DNA of 64,000 nucleotides from Sanderia malayensis (GCA_013076295.1 RQOL01000729.1:4278001-4342000); one strand, 5' to 3'; numbered from the stretch's first letter, positions 44,244-56,166 are shown. Notes: generated from the sequence alone by a model not told the origin. Made by a program: numbers and translations.

Positions 44244-44422
44244 TCACTCGATTGGGATTTTAGCATTGATCACCAGATCAGGTAATAAATGTTCCTGTGG
44301 CCCCCAAGAATTAAATGACTGTTCCCAGTCTTGCCATTTTATTAAAAATTCCAGCTTTCCCTGCTTGTTTTTCCTGATCTTCTCCGCACGCTCCACTTTC
44401 CAGACCTTTTCACTTTCACTTG
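44244..44422 (-). CDS. Chromodomain exon
   Basis: Minus strand, acceptor ttgttttacag then CAAGTGAAAG at 44422. An uninterrupted frame of 59 codons reads SESEKVWKVERAEKIRKNKQ, GKLEFLIKWQDW, EQSFNSWGPQEHLLPDLV and ends in a TGA at 44244-44246. The pattern V-x-K-V-E-x-A...G-K-x-E-[YF]-L-[IV]-K-W-x-x-W...N-[ST]-W-x-P-x-E-[NH]-[IL] is a chromodomain, which binds methylated histone tails in CBX proteins and in chromovirus integrases. Two of three cage aromatics are seen (W of VW or Y equivalent, KWxxW). It is too short and lacks an ATG, so simple ORF calling misses it. Whether it is a host CBX-like gene or an element tail is open. Confidence 0.65.
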
Positions 44423-44775
44423 CTGTAAAACAACAAATAGGTAAATATCACATGTCTAACCCTTAACATTCCCTGATTCTAATCATTATCTAATTTATTG
44501 CTAGCACAAAAAGTAATCTATTTGCATGCATTGACAAGCTGTGTTTATATTACGCCAGTACAAATGCAAAGAATAGTTAGGAGAAAAGCCATGTTCTTAT
44601 CAGCTCAAGTTGGTAAATGATTTGTTGCTTATCAAAAAATATACCTTGAGTTCATTTTAGGTTTGAAACTTTGCACAAATGTTGGTGCATTCAAGTCGAA
44701 ACCTGTCTATCTTTCTTGAAACTCTTTGCTTTCTTTGATCCTTAAAATAGGAGTATGAAGCCATATATTCATTTA
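44423..44775. other. No gene recognised
   Basis: AT-rich; probably an intron upstream of the chromodomain exon on the minus strand. No further exon was recognised. Confidence 0.4.
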
Positions 44776-45851
44776 CTAGCCGGGGGCGCTCGCGTTCGCT
44801 CGCTTCCCGGAGGGGGGCAAGTGAAAAAACGTATTGTGGTTGGTGCATTTCAAGCGCTGCATTCGCTAACGCTCATGCCCCTTTCAACCCCACTTACAAT
44901 GGGCTAGCTCGCTACGCTCGCCTGTAGCTGGCACACTTCGTGCGCTGCATTCGCTGATGCTCATACCCCTTTCGACCCCACGTACAATGGGCCAGCTGGC
45001 TGTGCTCGCCTGTCTATCTATTGTCAAGAGACATTTATTTATAAGGCGCACTTCGTGCACTACATTTGCTGCCTACTCATTTTACAACAGTTTGGCTCGC
45101 TCCGCTCGCGTGATAATTTCTTATCATAATTTTTTAGGAAATTTTTGGACTTGCTTGCATTAGATAGGCCTAAGCGTCACAGTATGCCGAAGCAACAATG
45201 GCAGTCGCACAAAAACTAAAACTATTTCATTCAAAAAACAAAACAAAGCTATCACCTGTGTTCTCAATTGTCTTCTGTAATTTTCCAGAGGTCTCTCAAA
45301 CAATTAGCAAGTCTTTACAAAGATAATTCAGGTCATAAAAAACTTTGAAAGGCACCCAGTTATCCTTTGTGTTGAAACAAAAACACGCGTCTTCTCCAAA
45401 AGTACCTGCTGTTCAACCCGAGGGCAAATTTGCATGATAACGAAAAACGTGTGACTTTTCACGTGAAGTCGGAAAAGAATCAAATCAAAGTGCAGCAAAA
45501 GGCGAAACACGTCACAAGTTCACAAGGTCGCAATGCGAATTTGGAAGTTTCACCAGCGTAAACCGTCGTTTTTTCGTGATAGCCAATTGGGCGAACAAAA
45601 GCAAAGAATTTCCCAACCTTTTAGCCAAAACTGTGAGCTCTCATATAGATAACTTTCTGGTTCAGCAGACAAGGAACAGCTCACTTAAAAATAGGGCAGA
45701 TTAAGGGCCAGAAAAAAAGCCTTTATGGATACCTCGTTCGCCGTTTCGGCCCATTTTTTTGAGGCGTTCGACCTATTGTTTCGGGTTGAATCTATTGTTT
45801 TTGGCTTGGAAAGTGCGTCATCGTGTGACTCCGTAGAATATATGTATTAGA
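44776..45851 (-). mobile_element. Non-autonomous Helitron, inverted orientation
   Basis: Read on the minus strand it starts TCTAATACATATATTCTACGG at 45851 and ends in a GC hairpin (ccggg...cccgg, loop with gcgagcg) followed by CTAG|T at 44776. The left arm and two right-arm units are present; no minisatellite. The base before TC is G, part of ggtgttag, not the expected A. Confidence 0.8.
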
Positions 45852-47090
45852 CTAACACCGGTGAACACGTTAAGCAATGCGTTCTAATTAAAGTTGATTA
45901 AGTTGTCATAAGATCACTGTTCGTCGGACTCGCAAAGAAAAACAATTTTGTTTCAAATCATTGAAAACCTCATAGTTTCCAGCATTCCCCGACCACATGG
46001 TTCATGGAAGCCCTGAGTCGTGATTTCCATTGCAAGGTTGTTGCAGGTGCAGACACGATAAGCGATCGGTTCTAATTAAAGTTCATTAAGTTGTCATAAG
46101 ATCACTGTTCGTCGGACACGCAAAAAAAAACAATTTTGTTTCAAATCATTGAAAACCTCATAGTTTCCAGCCCTCCCTGACCACATGGTCTATGGGAGCC
46201 CCAAGTGCTGATCTCCATTCCAAGGTTGTTCCAGGTCCATGTTTCCTCCCATGATTTAACTTGAAATCATTCAAATCTTCAAAGTTGCATTCATTCCCCC
46301 ACAGCATGGCCCATGGAATCCCCGATCCCAACTTCCATTCCAAGGTTGTTCTGGGTCCATATTTTCTCCCATGATTTTATTTGAAATGATTCTGATCCTC
46401 ATATTTCCATCCTTTCCACCATGGAAGCCTCGAGGTCCGATTCCATTCCAAGGTTGTTCCAGGTCCATTTTTCCCGTGCTGCAAATGTTCGTGCACTTCT
46501 GAGCGTGCCAGAACATCTCAATTTAATCCGAACGAAGAGAAGCATTGCGATTCAATAGTATATCAGAAAACATAATTGGATCCATTTAATTCGAAATTGC
46601 AATTAGAGAATATACAATATTAAAAATATAGAATCAAATTCATAAAAATATATTTACAACTACACGAATTCCACGAAAGCAATACAAAAGTGCATTGTGA
46701 AAATTTTGGAGGGGTCCCAAAGTTAGATGCATCTAAACACGCAGGCAAAAATTCCTGAGCATACGTTTATGTTATGCAGAACGAAAATGATGCGCTTGAA
46801 ATCAACTACTTTAGCCTTCGAATGGCCAGAATAATAATTCTGTGCATGGCAAGGAGAAAGCGTTTTTGGGGATTTGCATGCTTCTCCGCATGGCCTGCTT
46901 CACTGGAATATCAAAATAGCTGTTTTCGAGTCTGGCTAGTTAGAGTTCCACATCCAAATCTGCAAAAATCGAAGTAGACTTTTAGTATGGATCGATCAGA
47001 GCTCTTTCAAACAAATCAGAGTCAATTTATAGAGAATATGAGTGAAATTTTGAAAATTTATTGCACAGCTGGATGAATTTTAAAAGCGAG
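45852..47090 (-). repeat. Dispersed repeat, copy B (inverted partner of 3.2-4.1 kb)
   Basis: Reverse-complement match to the repeat at 3190-4130, with blocks around 46510-46590 (aagcattgcgattc...cataattggatcc) and 46920-47070 (gattgatcgatcagagctct-type block, gagtcaatttat). Its distal half holds tandem units: two of about 180 bases (45873-46050, 46055-46235) and shorter ones of about 110 bases to 46480, each with ttccattccaaggttgttcc. Two short frames inside are not supported. Confidence 0.7.
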
Positions 47091-48669
47091 TTCTTGATCA
47101 CAGAATCTGAGGTGAATAAATCAGTGCAACTGAGGGGAAAATATAGAAACAACTTAGGCACTTACCAGTGAGGTTCTTTGGGAAACAGTTCTGAATAGCA
47201 AGCTCGAAGTAAAATTCCAGTTGATTGCATGAAAGGGCAGAATAGCTTTTAAAGAATTGCACGTGCTCTGAATGGCTTTGTTCGAGTGAAATCACGAAAT
47301 TGCCGTTTCTGAAATTCGTTCTTTAGATTGTTGCATCCAGACCTGTTATTATAAAAGCAGAAATTGATCATTCATTGTTTTAGTATTCGATTTAGTACGG
47401 AAAGGATTTGCAAAGCAAAGAATTATTTAGAATTTCAGGGCACGTAGAAATTTCTATAAACAACGGATCAGAATAAATCTAAAAGCAAATAAGAAGGATA
47501 CAGAGGAGTTTAGTAGAGGCCAATAGAAACAACTTAGCCACTTACCAGTTAAATCCTGAGAAGCTTTTAGTTTGGAATCTCAAGTAAAACGGCCGCAAAA
47601 ATAAAACGCAGCCACAAAACGAAATCAATTCATTCGGTTTGTCCTGTCCCACTCCCAAATTCGAAAATGGACATCCACTGCAGGAGGAAGGAAGCAACTT
47701 CCTCGTCAATCAAAGGCCACAGGAACAAAAGATGCTGTCGGATTAGTGTCAAACGCAACAGGGAGTCATTGTTTTGAAAACGGTAAACAACGCATGATCG
47801 ATCTTTCCAGAATCATGACGTGATTTGAAATGCCTTTAGCCAGGGGTTCCCTGAGCACAACATGTTTTGTTCGACTCAATGCTTTGGTATGCATTGAAGC
47901 TCGGGGCATCCCCCCCTCACACGCAAAACAAAAGGCTTGGCACGGCAGGATCTGACAAAGTACACAAAGCACAGATGAGAGGAAAACAAAGGGCGCAACA
48001 ATTTTCGAGGTAGAAACTTGAAAATATCTGGAAAACGAAAACAAATTTCGAAAAACAAAATGCATATTAGTACTATAGACGTTAATGGGAGGAATTATGG
48101 GTTGTTTTCGAAAAGAACAGATCAGAGGAATTTTCGAAGTAGTGTGTACAAAGTTGGTCAGTTGGTGGGCTTTGAACATTGTTTCCGTCACCGCTCACAT
48201 ATTATATATATGTAGAGATTGGGATAAAGGTTCTTTATGCAAAATCTGAGAAATGAACACTATATAGTTATGATTTCTCTCTGACTGTGGTTTTTAAAAG
48301 ATGTGTTCTTGAATAGAGCAGTTATGGTGTAAATGTGTATATTTTTAAACATACATACTTTTTAAAGCTTTGTTGCGTCTTTTAATTACTAAAAAAGTTG
48401 ATATTCATATAACAACAGAAGGAACGTTTTCTATAATAAACACATTCATTGTACATATCTTAAATTTGTATAAGCACCATAGACTGCTAAACCTACCACG
48501 GGGATGCTTGGATGGCAGGTGAGATTTTCCTAAATGGAGGCAAGAAATAAAATGCTTATTAAATGTTTCCAATTAAGGAGGTATAATTGCATCCTTGTAT
48601 GCTGCCTGCCATAGAAAAATAAATAAATTGGGTAACAATGCTATTGATTATTCATATAACACTCCTTAC
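47091..48669. other. Weakly resolved region, possible 3' exons of the micro-exon gene
   Basis: Two stretches share agaaacaacttaggcacttaccagt (about 47146 and 47524), i.e. minus-strand donors (ctg|GTAAGTG). They may mark further exons. A 141-codon minus-strand frame (48191-47766) contains a Cys-containing hydrophobic part (VLCVLCQILPCQAFCFAC) but no family I recognise. The rest is AT-rich. No firm gene call is possible. Confidence 0.3.
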
Positions 48670-48699
48670 CAGTTTCTTTCCCTTTTTGGTAAGCTTCAA
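48670..48699 (-). CDS. 30-nt micro-exon, repeat unit VEAYQKGKET
   Basis: Flanked on the minus strand by ttcttttcttacag and GTAAGGAG. Exactly 30 nt, begins and ends in phase 1. Sixth in-line unit of the repeat micro-exon array (order 5' to 3' runs from high to low coordinates). Confidence 0.6.
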
Positions 48700-48794
48700 C
48701 TGTAAGAAAAGAAGGTTAGGAGAATTTTGTGAACAAACTAAGTAAAATAAAGAAAGAAAGTAAGTACAGAGCTACAATTTACATAAATTTTTAC

Positions 48795-48824
48795 CAGATT
48801 CTTTATTTCCTTGGCTAAATTCAA
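48795..48824 (-). CDS. 30-nt micro-exon, repeat unit VEFSQGNKES
   Basis: Acceptor gtttctcgcag, donor GTAAAAAT. Same 30-nt phase-1 structure; 125 bases from the next unit. It is the first unit after the large transposon insertion and continues the spacing of the units on the far side. Confidence 0.6.
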
Positions 48825-48903
48825 CTGCGAGAAACACAATATTGAGAAGTATGTGTAAGACAGCAAAAATAAACAAATTAAGTAAAAGTGGTAACTAGTT
48901 AGC

Positions 48904-49039
48904 TGGACTTGCCACAAGTCTCGCTCTAAAAATTCATGAGAACGAAAAAAAATATAACGAAAAAAAATACGAGAAAAAAAGGAAAGGAGAGAGGAGAGAG
49001 AGCGAGACTTGTAGGGTTGGTAACTTCAAAACGAGACTC
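48904..49039 (+). repeat. Left terminal inverted repeat of the inner transposon
   Basis: 136 bases, inverse at 55814-55949. It includes the purine tract aaaggaaaggagagaggagagagagcgag, truncated here in quotation to its style: an A/G-only run from about 48937 to 49007, mirrored as a C/T run on the right. Such tracts could form unusual DNA structures. Confidence 0.85.
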
Positions 49040-49209
49040 TATTGTGTTCTCGTTGTTGCCGGACCATATTCTGTCCGCCGGCACATCCTTTGATGTCAGA
49101 TTTCTTCTAATCATATTCGATGAGGACAATGTCCACATGACTCGATTGTACTTCCAAAACGGGGGAGAATAAATCCCAAATTTCGCGACGAAGGCATTCG
49201 ATCGAAATA

Positions 49210-51359
49210 ATGGCGGATACGTTTTCAGACACAGTGCTGCAAAATGCTTGTGAAAGGCTTAGATTTTCCGAACTAAAAGAGAAACAGAAAGAAGGAGCAA
49301 AAGCTATCCTGCAAGGTAAAGACCTTTTTGTTGCACTACCAACTGGTTTTGGTAAATCAGCCATTTATCAAATTGTACCGTTTGCAGTTCAAGAGTTGCA
49401 GGATCAAAATAGGCCTAAGACGAGTTGTTATTTTGCGTTGGTGATTTGTCCATTAAATTCACTGATTCGCGATCAGATTAATCAACTGCAGAGTAAAGGC
49501 ATTCGCTCACTCTCTCTGGGAGATTCGGCGACAACACCTCAAAAAATTAGTGAGCACAACTATTCTTTCCTGTTTACTTCACCTGAAGCTGTACTTGGAG
49601 ATTTCCGAAAAGAATTAAAACGCCGTGATTTCCAGGAATTTTTGACGTGTGTCGTGATTGATGAAAGCCATTGTATTGTCAATTGGTGAGAATCTTTATT
49701 TTTGTCATTCAATTTTTCAGAGCTAGCTGAGCTGTAAACAGCAAAAATAATAAAATAAAGAGTGTCATTTTTATGATACCAAACACACAATGATTAGTAG
49801 GCTACTCAATTATTTTTTTAAAAATGTTCAAAATTTTAGAATGCAAAAACTAAACAAGACAGCAAGATACTCTCAAATTACATGGATATACTGTATAATT
49901 TTGAATTAAATAAGACAAGATGCCCTCAAATTACATGAATATACTGTATAATTTCTTGGTTCTGGGTAAGGACATCATCTAGGGTGTTAGCTCATTATTG
50001 TGCTTTTCTTTTTACTATTAATTTATAATATTCTCATGTTCTTTCCCCAGGGGTCTGGAGAGTAAAAAGACAAAAAGATTTCGGTACCAGTATGGAAAGA
50101 TTGCTGATTTACGTTCTCTTTGGACTGTTGAGAAGAACATCCCATTTGTTGCAATGACTGCAACAGCAACAGAGATGGTGCGCAAAGAGATAATCCAGAA
50201 CCTGCAGCTGCAAGCACCACTACAAATTATAGAGTCACCGCAACGAAAAAACATAAGATACAGTGTTTTTAAAATGAAAGAGGATAATTCAAGTAACCTT
50301 GTTGATTTTCTTGCTAAATTGTTAAAAAAGGATGGTATGCAAAGTGAGAGAACAATTATATTTTGCAGGAAGCTCAGTCATGTGCGAAGTCTTTATCAAA
50401 AACTAAATGATGAACTTTGCACAGTTTTTCCAAATGAAAAGCCATATGAAAAATACCAGGGAAATACAGATGAGGATGTAAAAGTAAAAATAACTGACTC
50501 TTTTGCAAAGGCAGATGGGCATGTGAGAGTACTAATTGCAAGTATTGCCTTTGGTATGGGAGTGGATTGTAAAAGCCTGCATCATGTTATCCACTATGGA
50601 CCTCCAACTGACATAGACTATTACTGTCAAGAAACAGGCAGGGCTGGCAGAGATCAAGAGCAAAGTCATGCATTGCTGATTTTATTTCCGAAATGCTTTG
50701 CAAAGAATACTAGTCTGGCAATTAAAGAGTATTGTAAAAATACTGAGAAATGTAGACGCGAACTTATGCTCAGTCATTTTAAGGGAAGTTTTGACAAGGT
50801 GACACCGGGTCATAACTGTTGTGATATCTGCTCCAAGGCATGTACTTGTGTGGGATGCAGTGATAGCAGCGTAATTTTTCATTCAATGTTTGAGCTAGCT
50901 CTTCATGCCCAAGAAAATACCATAGCCACTAATGGACTAATCATTCATGATATCGTAATGAAGGAACTCTCTGATACTTTGATTTCATTCAGAGAAGCAT
51001 TGTTTTGTGAATTAGCTCAAAAGCCATTGTACACTGGAGCAGAATTAGCCATAGGATTTCCTTCAGGATCAGTTGAAAAAATCAAAGGAAATTTCAAACA
51101 GATACAGAATGCTAATGATGTGATGAGACTGGCACATATATTAGATGCTGGTATATGCAATTCAGTTTTTCAACTAATAAAAGAAATCAAATATGAGTAT
51201 GATTACTTAATTGTGGATATTGCCTCAAATGAAGGAGAGCCTTCAGAGACAGGACAATATGATTCTCCAGAAAGTGATTTCTGGTCAAGTGATTCTGAAG
51301 ATGGTGATGCTAACCAATATGCAATCAAACCGCTAGTTGAAACTGATGATGATGAATAA
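49210..51359 (+). CDS. RecQ-family DNA helicase of the inner transposon
   Basis: Two exons, 49210-49685 and 50051-51359 (TG|GTGAGA, then ttccccag|GGGT, restoring a Trp codon), give 594 residues without interruption. SF2 RecQ motifs in order: Walker A ALPTGFGKSA (Pro44-Ser50), motif Ia ICPLNSLIRDQ, a DESH box (151-154), FVAMTATAT (motif III), TIIFCRKLSHV (IV), LIASIAFGMGVD (V) and QETGRAGRD (VI), then a Cys cluster HNCCDICSKACTC like the RecQ zinc-binding part. The C-terminus is acidic. It presumably unwinds or resolves DNA during transposition. It is convergent with the transposase gene; stop codons are 13 bases apart. No HRDC domain is apparent. Confidence 0.9.
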
Positions 51360-51372
51360 ATGTATATGACTA

Positions 51373-54300
51373 TTAATCATCCCCTGGTAGAGCATTTAAC
51401 ATTTTGTAAATACTTAGTTTTTCAAAGCTTTCAATTTTCTTTATGACCCATTCTGCAAATTCCTCAATATCAATATTTTCAAGAATGTTACTTTTGAAGC
51501 CTGCAAATGCATGGTGGTATCTTCCATCAAGTTGCTCAAAAATCTTATGTTTTGAAAATTGCTTTGCAAGCTCATGCACATCTGCTATAACATTTTGTTT
51601 CACGTGTTTCCCTGAAGGACTGTGAATTTTCGATGCTTCGTCATGAGCTGCCATGAGTGTATCCATTGCAGTATAGGAACAACTGGCCCTTGCAATGCTC
51701 TTTGGGGTAACCTTCCCTTGAAAGCTCTTGCAGTCCTTTTTAAATGACTTCACATGATGCTCCACAGTTCGATCATTCTCAACATTAGAATCTGCTTTTC
51801 CTTCAGAGTTATTAGTGCGATTCCAAACCAACTCATGTGCCATTGATGGTGGTAATAGATGATACACCTGAGCAATTGTGTAAAGGCTGTAAAATGCATA
51901 TTTGTGACGAGCTTCTAGCTTGAAGTAAAGCAACATAAACTTGTACAGACATATTATCTGTTTACCGTTACCTTGCTTTCGTGCTGAGACAAAGCTCTTT
52001 GCGAATAGCCCAAGTGCTAAAGCATTCTTTGAATAATTCAGAACACCATCTTCTGTACTACTGGGCAATGTCAATGAAGATACCTCATCATTGTGTTTCT
52101 CTGTGATGTGTTTTCTCAGGCTTTTTATTCTCTTATAGATTTTATGGCAGTGTGGGCATTTATTATATTTCTTTCCGGTTGGAACTTTTGGAAATTCAGG
52201 GAGGGCAAAATTATCAACAATGAGGTCCAAAATATTGTTACAGTTCTCTTCTTGCTCCCATGATAATGCAGATTCTGTTCTTGTTTGGGATTTGACAATT
52301 TCAAAGCATGCAATGACCAAAGCATCTGTATATGAACTTAAAAGATCATATGCTGCATCTGGGTCATCCATCGGATCCAATGGAGCATTGACAGCATTAA
52401 GGAATATCTTTGCTTGATACAGCGTTCCAATATTGCTAGAACTATTTTTGTCAAACATTAGTCTCCAGATTACCTAAAAATGGTTGTAAATATATTTGTA
52501 TTGTTTACAAGAATTAAAAAATTCATGAATTTCAAACCAAAAAACATGATATCATCAATTTTTAAGTTGAACATACAGTATAAAATTGAATGAAATTGAA
52601 TTAAACATGCTAAATTGAATAAAATTCCAAAAGATTATGAAATTGTTTAATACACTATTAAAGTTTGCCTTTCACACTTATGCACAAAGTCCTAAAAACA
52701 AGAAACTTACTCCCAAAAAGTTTCCAAATGTGTGGAAATCCTCAAGGCAGGGTATTAAGCCTCCAACTTTACCCCGTAAAGATGTCGAATTACTCCTATC
52801 TTCAATGCCATTTATATGTCTTTCAACTGTTAATAAATCACCTCCACTCAAAAGAAAAACAGGATTCTCACTGTTAATTCTCGGAACAAATGTCTGCTCG
52901 TAATTCATAATGTCAATAATTTCTATAGAATCATTTTCATTTTTCTCTATTACTCCAAGTGAAACCTGCAATAAAAAATAAAATAGTATCTTTATTATCT
53001 GTTCTCTGTCCGGCTTTTTTAAGGAAATTAACAACTTTCTTAGCAATGACATGGGGAAACAAAACAAATGATCAATATTAGTGCAATATTAAAATCATAT
53101 TTTTTGAAATCAGTTATTCATTTCCTCAGACCAAAAATGGACCAGAAAGGGATGGAAAATTCTTAACATTTATTTCAGGGCTCAAATCAAAGTTTTATTG
53201 AATCTTGATTTGTTAAGGATATTTTTTGTTCAATCTGAGCAATTAAATTTAGCCCTTCAACTAATCACCCGAACAGATAGTTTTCAAAGTATTTTAAATA
53301 CATAATATAATAGAGCTACATAAGTATTTCACATAGCTCTATCTGCTAGCAAAGACACTTACTACAGATGATTTTTTTTTGGTGAATTTTGAATATTCAT
53401 GAGCAATGTGGGTAGGCACATATTTTCGCATCCAGTCCAGTTCCTTTATGTATTTGATAAGGATATTTCCAACAATATTTCTGAAATCTTGTCTCAACTT
53501 CAGATTATCATCAACAGATGGTACAAATTTCGATGGGCATAAAACCTGATCCTTTCTTCTTCCGAACTCGGATTTTGCATCTCCTTTAATTCTGTTTTGC
53601 ATTGCTACGAGAATGTACAAATGCATGTCTTCTCCAGTACTCAGCCTGTTAGTTATTCGCTTCTTTGTACGTATGTCACAGTTGTCACCAACTAGCCTGA
53701 ATGATGTTGGGCATGACCTTGTTTGAAGACTGTCACATTTTTCAACACCAGTGACCACAATATTAACTGTATCGGAATCAAGTTCCTGCACTTCAATGTT
53801 CTCAAGTCCCTTATCATGAGGCATCTGACTGTCTTTAACCTGGGATAAAATACAAACTTTTCCATTAAAAATTTTGTTTTTGCATTAAAGTTGCACCATA
53901 TGTGAGGTTATAAGGAAAATATTTGCTGAACATTTTTGCTATTTTTGCTATTTGCTATATCATTTGTGAATCCATCAAATCATTTTCCAAAAGTTTGATG
54001 TTTTTGATTGGCTGAAATGTTGCATGCATTTCCATCATATTCTTTTCAGACAACTTGGCTGACTTTTCCCAATATAACCTAAACTTGTTCTTGGGAATGG
54101 TAGAGAATCAGTTTAAAATAAGAATAAGAAAGGTTGAACTTTAAGGCTAACTGTTCTTTGAAGAAGAACCATGTACTGCACATACAGTATGTGTTACAAT
54201 AAACTTACCAAATGTGTGTCTATCCATTCCAAAACCGGATCTTTAAAATTATGACCCATCTGAAATTGCTTGTTTAATATTTCACCATATGACAAGGTCA

Positions 54301-55721
54301 ATGATCTGGCATTAAGCCTGGTAATTGCTGCTTTACTTACTCCACCTCTGCGAAGAATCATTGAATTTAAAATTGGATGAACATTCATTTTATTACTCCA
54401 AGAATTAAGTATAATTCCTGCAGCTGTCATCAATCTTGAGGTAACGTTTTCTTTTGTCTTGAGCTTGTTTCTCTTGATCTGTTTTCCATTGCACCCAGCA
54501 GCATATAACACTTTAATAAAGAAAGGGCAGTGTTGTTTGAGATCAATTTCTTGAGCATTGAATGAAATCTTTTCAGGCAGTTCTGACATATGGTGCAATT
54601 TGAATGTGCTATTTTGCCAGCAAAACTCTCTCACTTCATTTGTAATATTTTCACAGAATTTTTTTTGCAACTCTGAATAAATTGCTTCATTTTTCAAAAT
54701 GCAATTTGCTATCCCAGAAACATTGTTAGAGACAATATTTTGGGTGAGTGGAACAAATTCCTTAGGAACACTGGTGTGACTGGAAGTTCCATGTGATGTA
54801 AACACAACCTGCAATAAAAAAATAAACATCTCAATATTTTATGCTTAGAATGACAACAAAACTCTGGGAATTTAAAAAAATAATAATTAAATAGAAAGAT
54901 ATTGTTTGCAATGTTTTTGCAGTCAGAAATAGAGATAGAGAAATAGAGAAAATAACACTAAAAATAAACAATAACAGCAAACAAAATACAATCAATGAGT
55001 ACTGAGTACTCCCTTGCTCTTGTGAGCATTAACATTATTTTGGTTATAGAGTTGAGGGATGATAAAACTGAATATTTGTTACCTTTGCTTTTAGCTCTTC
55101 ATTCCCAGAATCGAACAAAAAAGTTGCAAGTTCAAATGCAGTTGTCGTAGTTGTATTTGTTTGTTCATTTTCTTTATTTTTTTGCTTCAGGTCACCAAAG
55201 TCAAGCTTCTGTTTTTTAAATTTTCTCAGAAGCTTTGCGTCATTTGCCAATAATAATCCTTTGTTAATTTCACTATTAGGCTTGGCTGGTGATTCTTCTA
55301 AATACCTCTTCACTTGTTTTTTAGCATTCTTTCTTCTCCCAGTCTCAAAATGGCACACACGCTTGCGTTTTTCTTCATTCGCCCTTTTCACCGTTCTAAA
55401 ACAATTCTTGCAAATAATTCTATAATCAGTAGCATCAAGCTTCAATTGCAAATAAGACTCTAGAATTTCTCCAGCATTTGTTAATTTGGTAACATTTTCT
55501 AATTTGAACTGACCATCGTCGGCACTGTGCTCATCCCACAGACGAATTTTCATATCAGCTGGGTTTTTATATTTTCCTACAACATTTTCACAGCAAAGAA
55601 TGCATATATCTCTTCCTTCGGGAGATAATCTATATAATACTTTCCACGAAGTCTTCTTATCCGGTGTCGTTTGTTTCTCACTCTGGTCACTTCTTTCACA
55701 TCCACCACTCGTCTCCGCCAT
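51373..55721 (-). CDS. DUF6589-like transposase of the inner transposon (five exons)
   Basis: Exons 55721-55083, 54808-54209, 53839-53363, 52965-52711 and 52473-51373, all with GT/AG borders and all in phase 0, give 1,023 residues with no stop. The first exon has paired cysteines (C40/C43/C44 and C104/C107 in IICKNC) followed by a basic region: a zinc-finger-like N-terminus. Exon 3 has RLVGDNCDIRT (Asp465); exon 4 SLGVIEKNE, LSGGDLLTVERH (Asp615, Glu620); exon 5 a GTLYQAK segment and a C2H2 finger (C763-x2-C-x12-H-x4-H). These are hallmarks of the DUF6589 family, which I associate with Academ-type transposases; which acidic residues are catalytic I cannot say. An alternative ATG lies at 55781. 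All exons open: candidate active enzyme. Confidence 0.8.
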
Positions 55722-55813
55722 TTTTGTGTTTACAAATTGACGAACATAACAACATAACAACTGTTTAGTTTTAACACACATCCCCCGTGCAACAACATAT
55801 GGTCCAGCCGCTG

Positions 55814-55949
55814 GAGTCTCGTTTTGAAGTTACCAACCCTACAAGTCTCGCTCTCTCTCCTCTCTCCTTTCCTTTTTTTCTCGTATTTTTTTTCGTTATA
55901 TTTTTTTTCGTTCTCATGAATTTTTAGAGCGAGACTTGTGGCAAGTCCA
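55814..55949 (-). repeat. Right terminal inverted repeat of the inner transposon
   Basis: Inverse of 48904-49039. It lies just upstream of the transposase ATG (55721 or 55781), so it probably contains the promoter of that gene, as the left repeat may for the helicase (ATG 170 bases inside). Confidence 0.85.
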
Positions 55950-55958
55950 CTAGTTAGC

Positions 55959-56166
55959 TTCCGTGTAGGGAAAAATTTTGTTGTTGTTGTTGCGCTTATT
56001 CTTTTTCATTGCGTTTTTTGTACAAAATGGTGCGTTGGGTTGGTTCCGCAGCTTGCAGAAGAGCTCAGCTCCGCATTTTCTTCACAGTTCTCTTGATGAC
56101 AAAGGGGAGCTAATAAAGTTATACATATTTATGTAAATAATATCTGCAAGTAAATATACTATCAGC
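55959..56166 (+). repeat. Left terminal repeat of the ISL2EU-like element with THAP relic
   Basis: Continues the outer element's terminus. Besides the shared tail it holds atggtgcgttgg (56029) and, to about 56118, a degenerate match to the first 25 codons of the THAP gene at the other end (cagctccgc, cacag..ctctcttgatgacaaagg, ctaataaag). So the inverted repeat spans the start of the transposase gene. Confidence 0.65.

Larger units (their letters stand above)
48904..55949. mobile_element. Apparently intact AcademH-like DNA transposon (7,046 bp)
   Basis: Terminal inverted repeats of 136 bases: 48904-49039 and 55814-55949, beginning tggacttgccacaagtctcg. They look identical or nearly so by eye apart from homopolymer lengths. 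A direct duplication ctagttagc flanks it (48895-48903 and 55950-55958; an 11-bp reading actagttagct is also possible). Two convergent genes, a RecQ-like helicase (+) and a DUF6589-like transposase (-), are both uninterrupted. Helicase plus such a transposase, long inverted repeats and a 9-bp duplication fit what I recall of AcademH elements. It is inserted in the left terminal repeat of the ISL2EU-like element. Confidence 0.8.

Noticed and set aside
47766..48191. 141-residue minus-strand frame as a gene
   Set aside because: Unrecognised, with no clear splice or promoter context; kept only as a remark in the region entry.
48941..49007. Assembly artefact in the purine-only tract
   Set aside because: The tract is mirrored in the opposite terminal repeat 6.8 kb away, so it is a genuine part of the transposon end.
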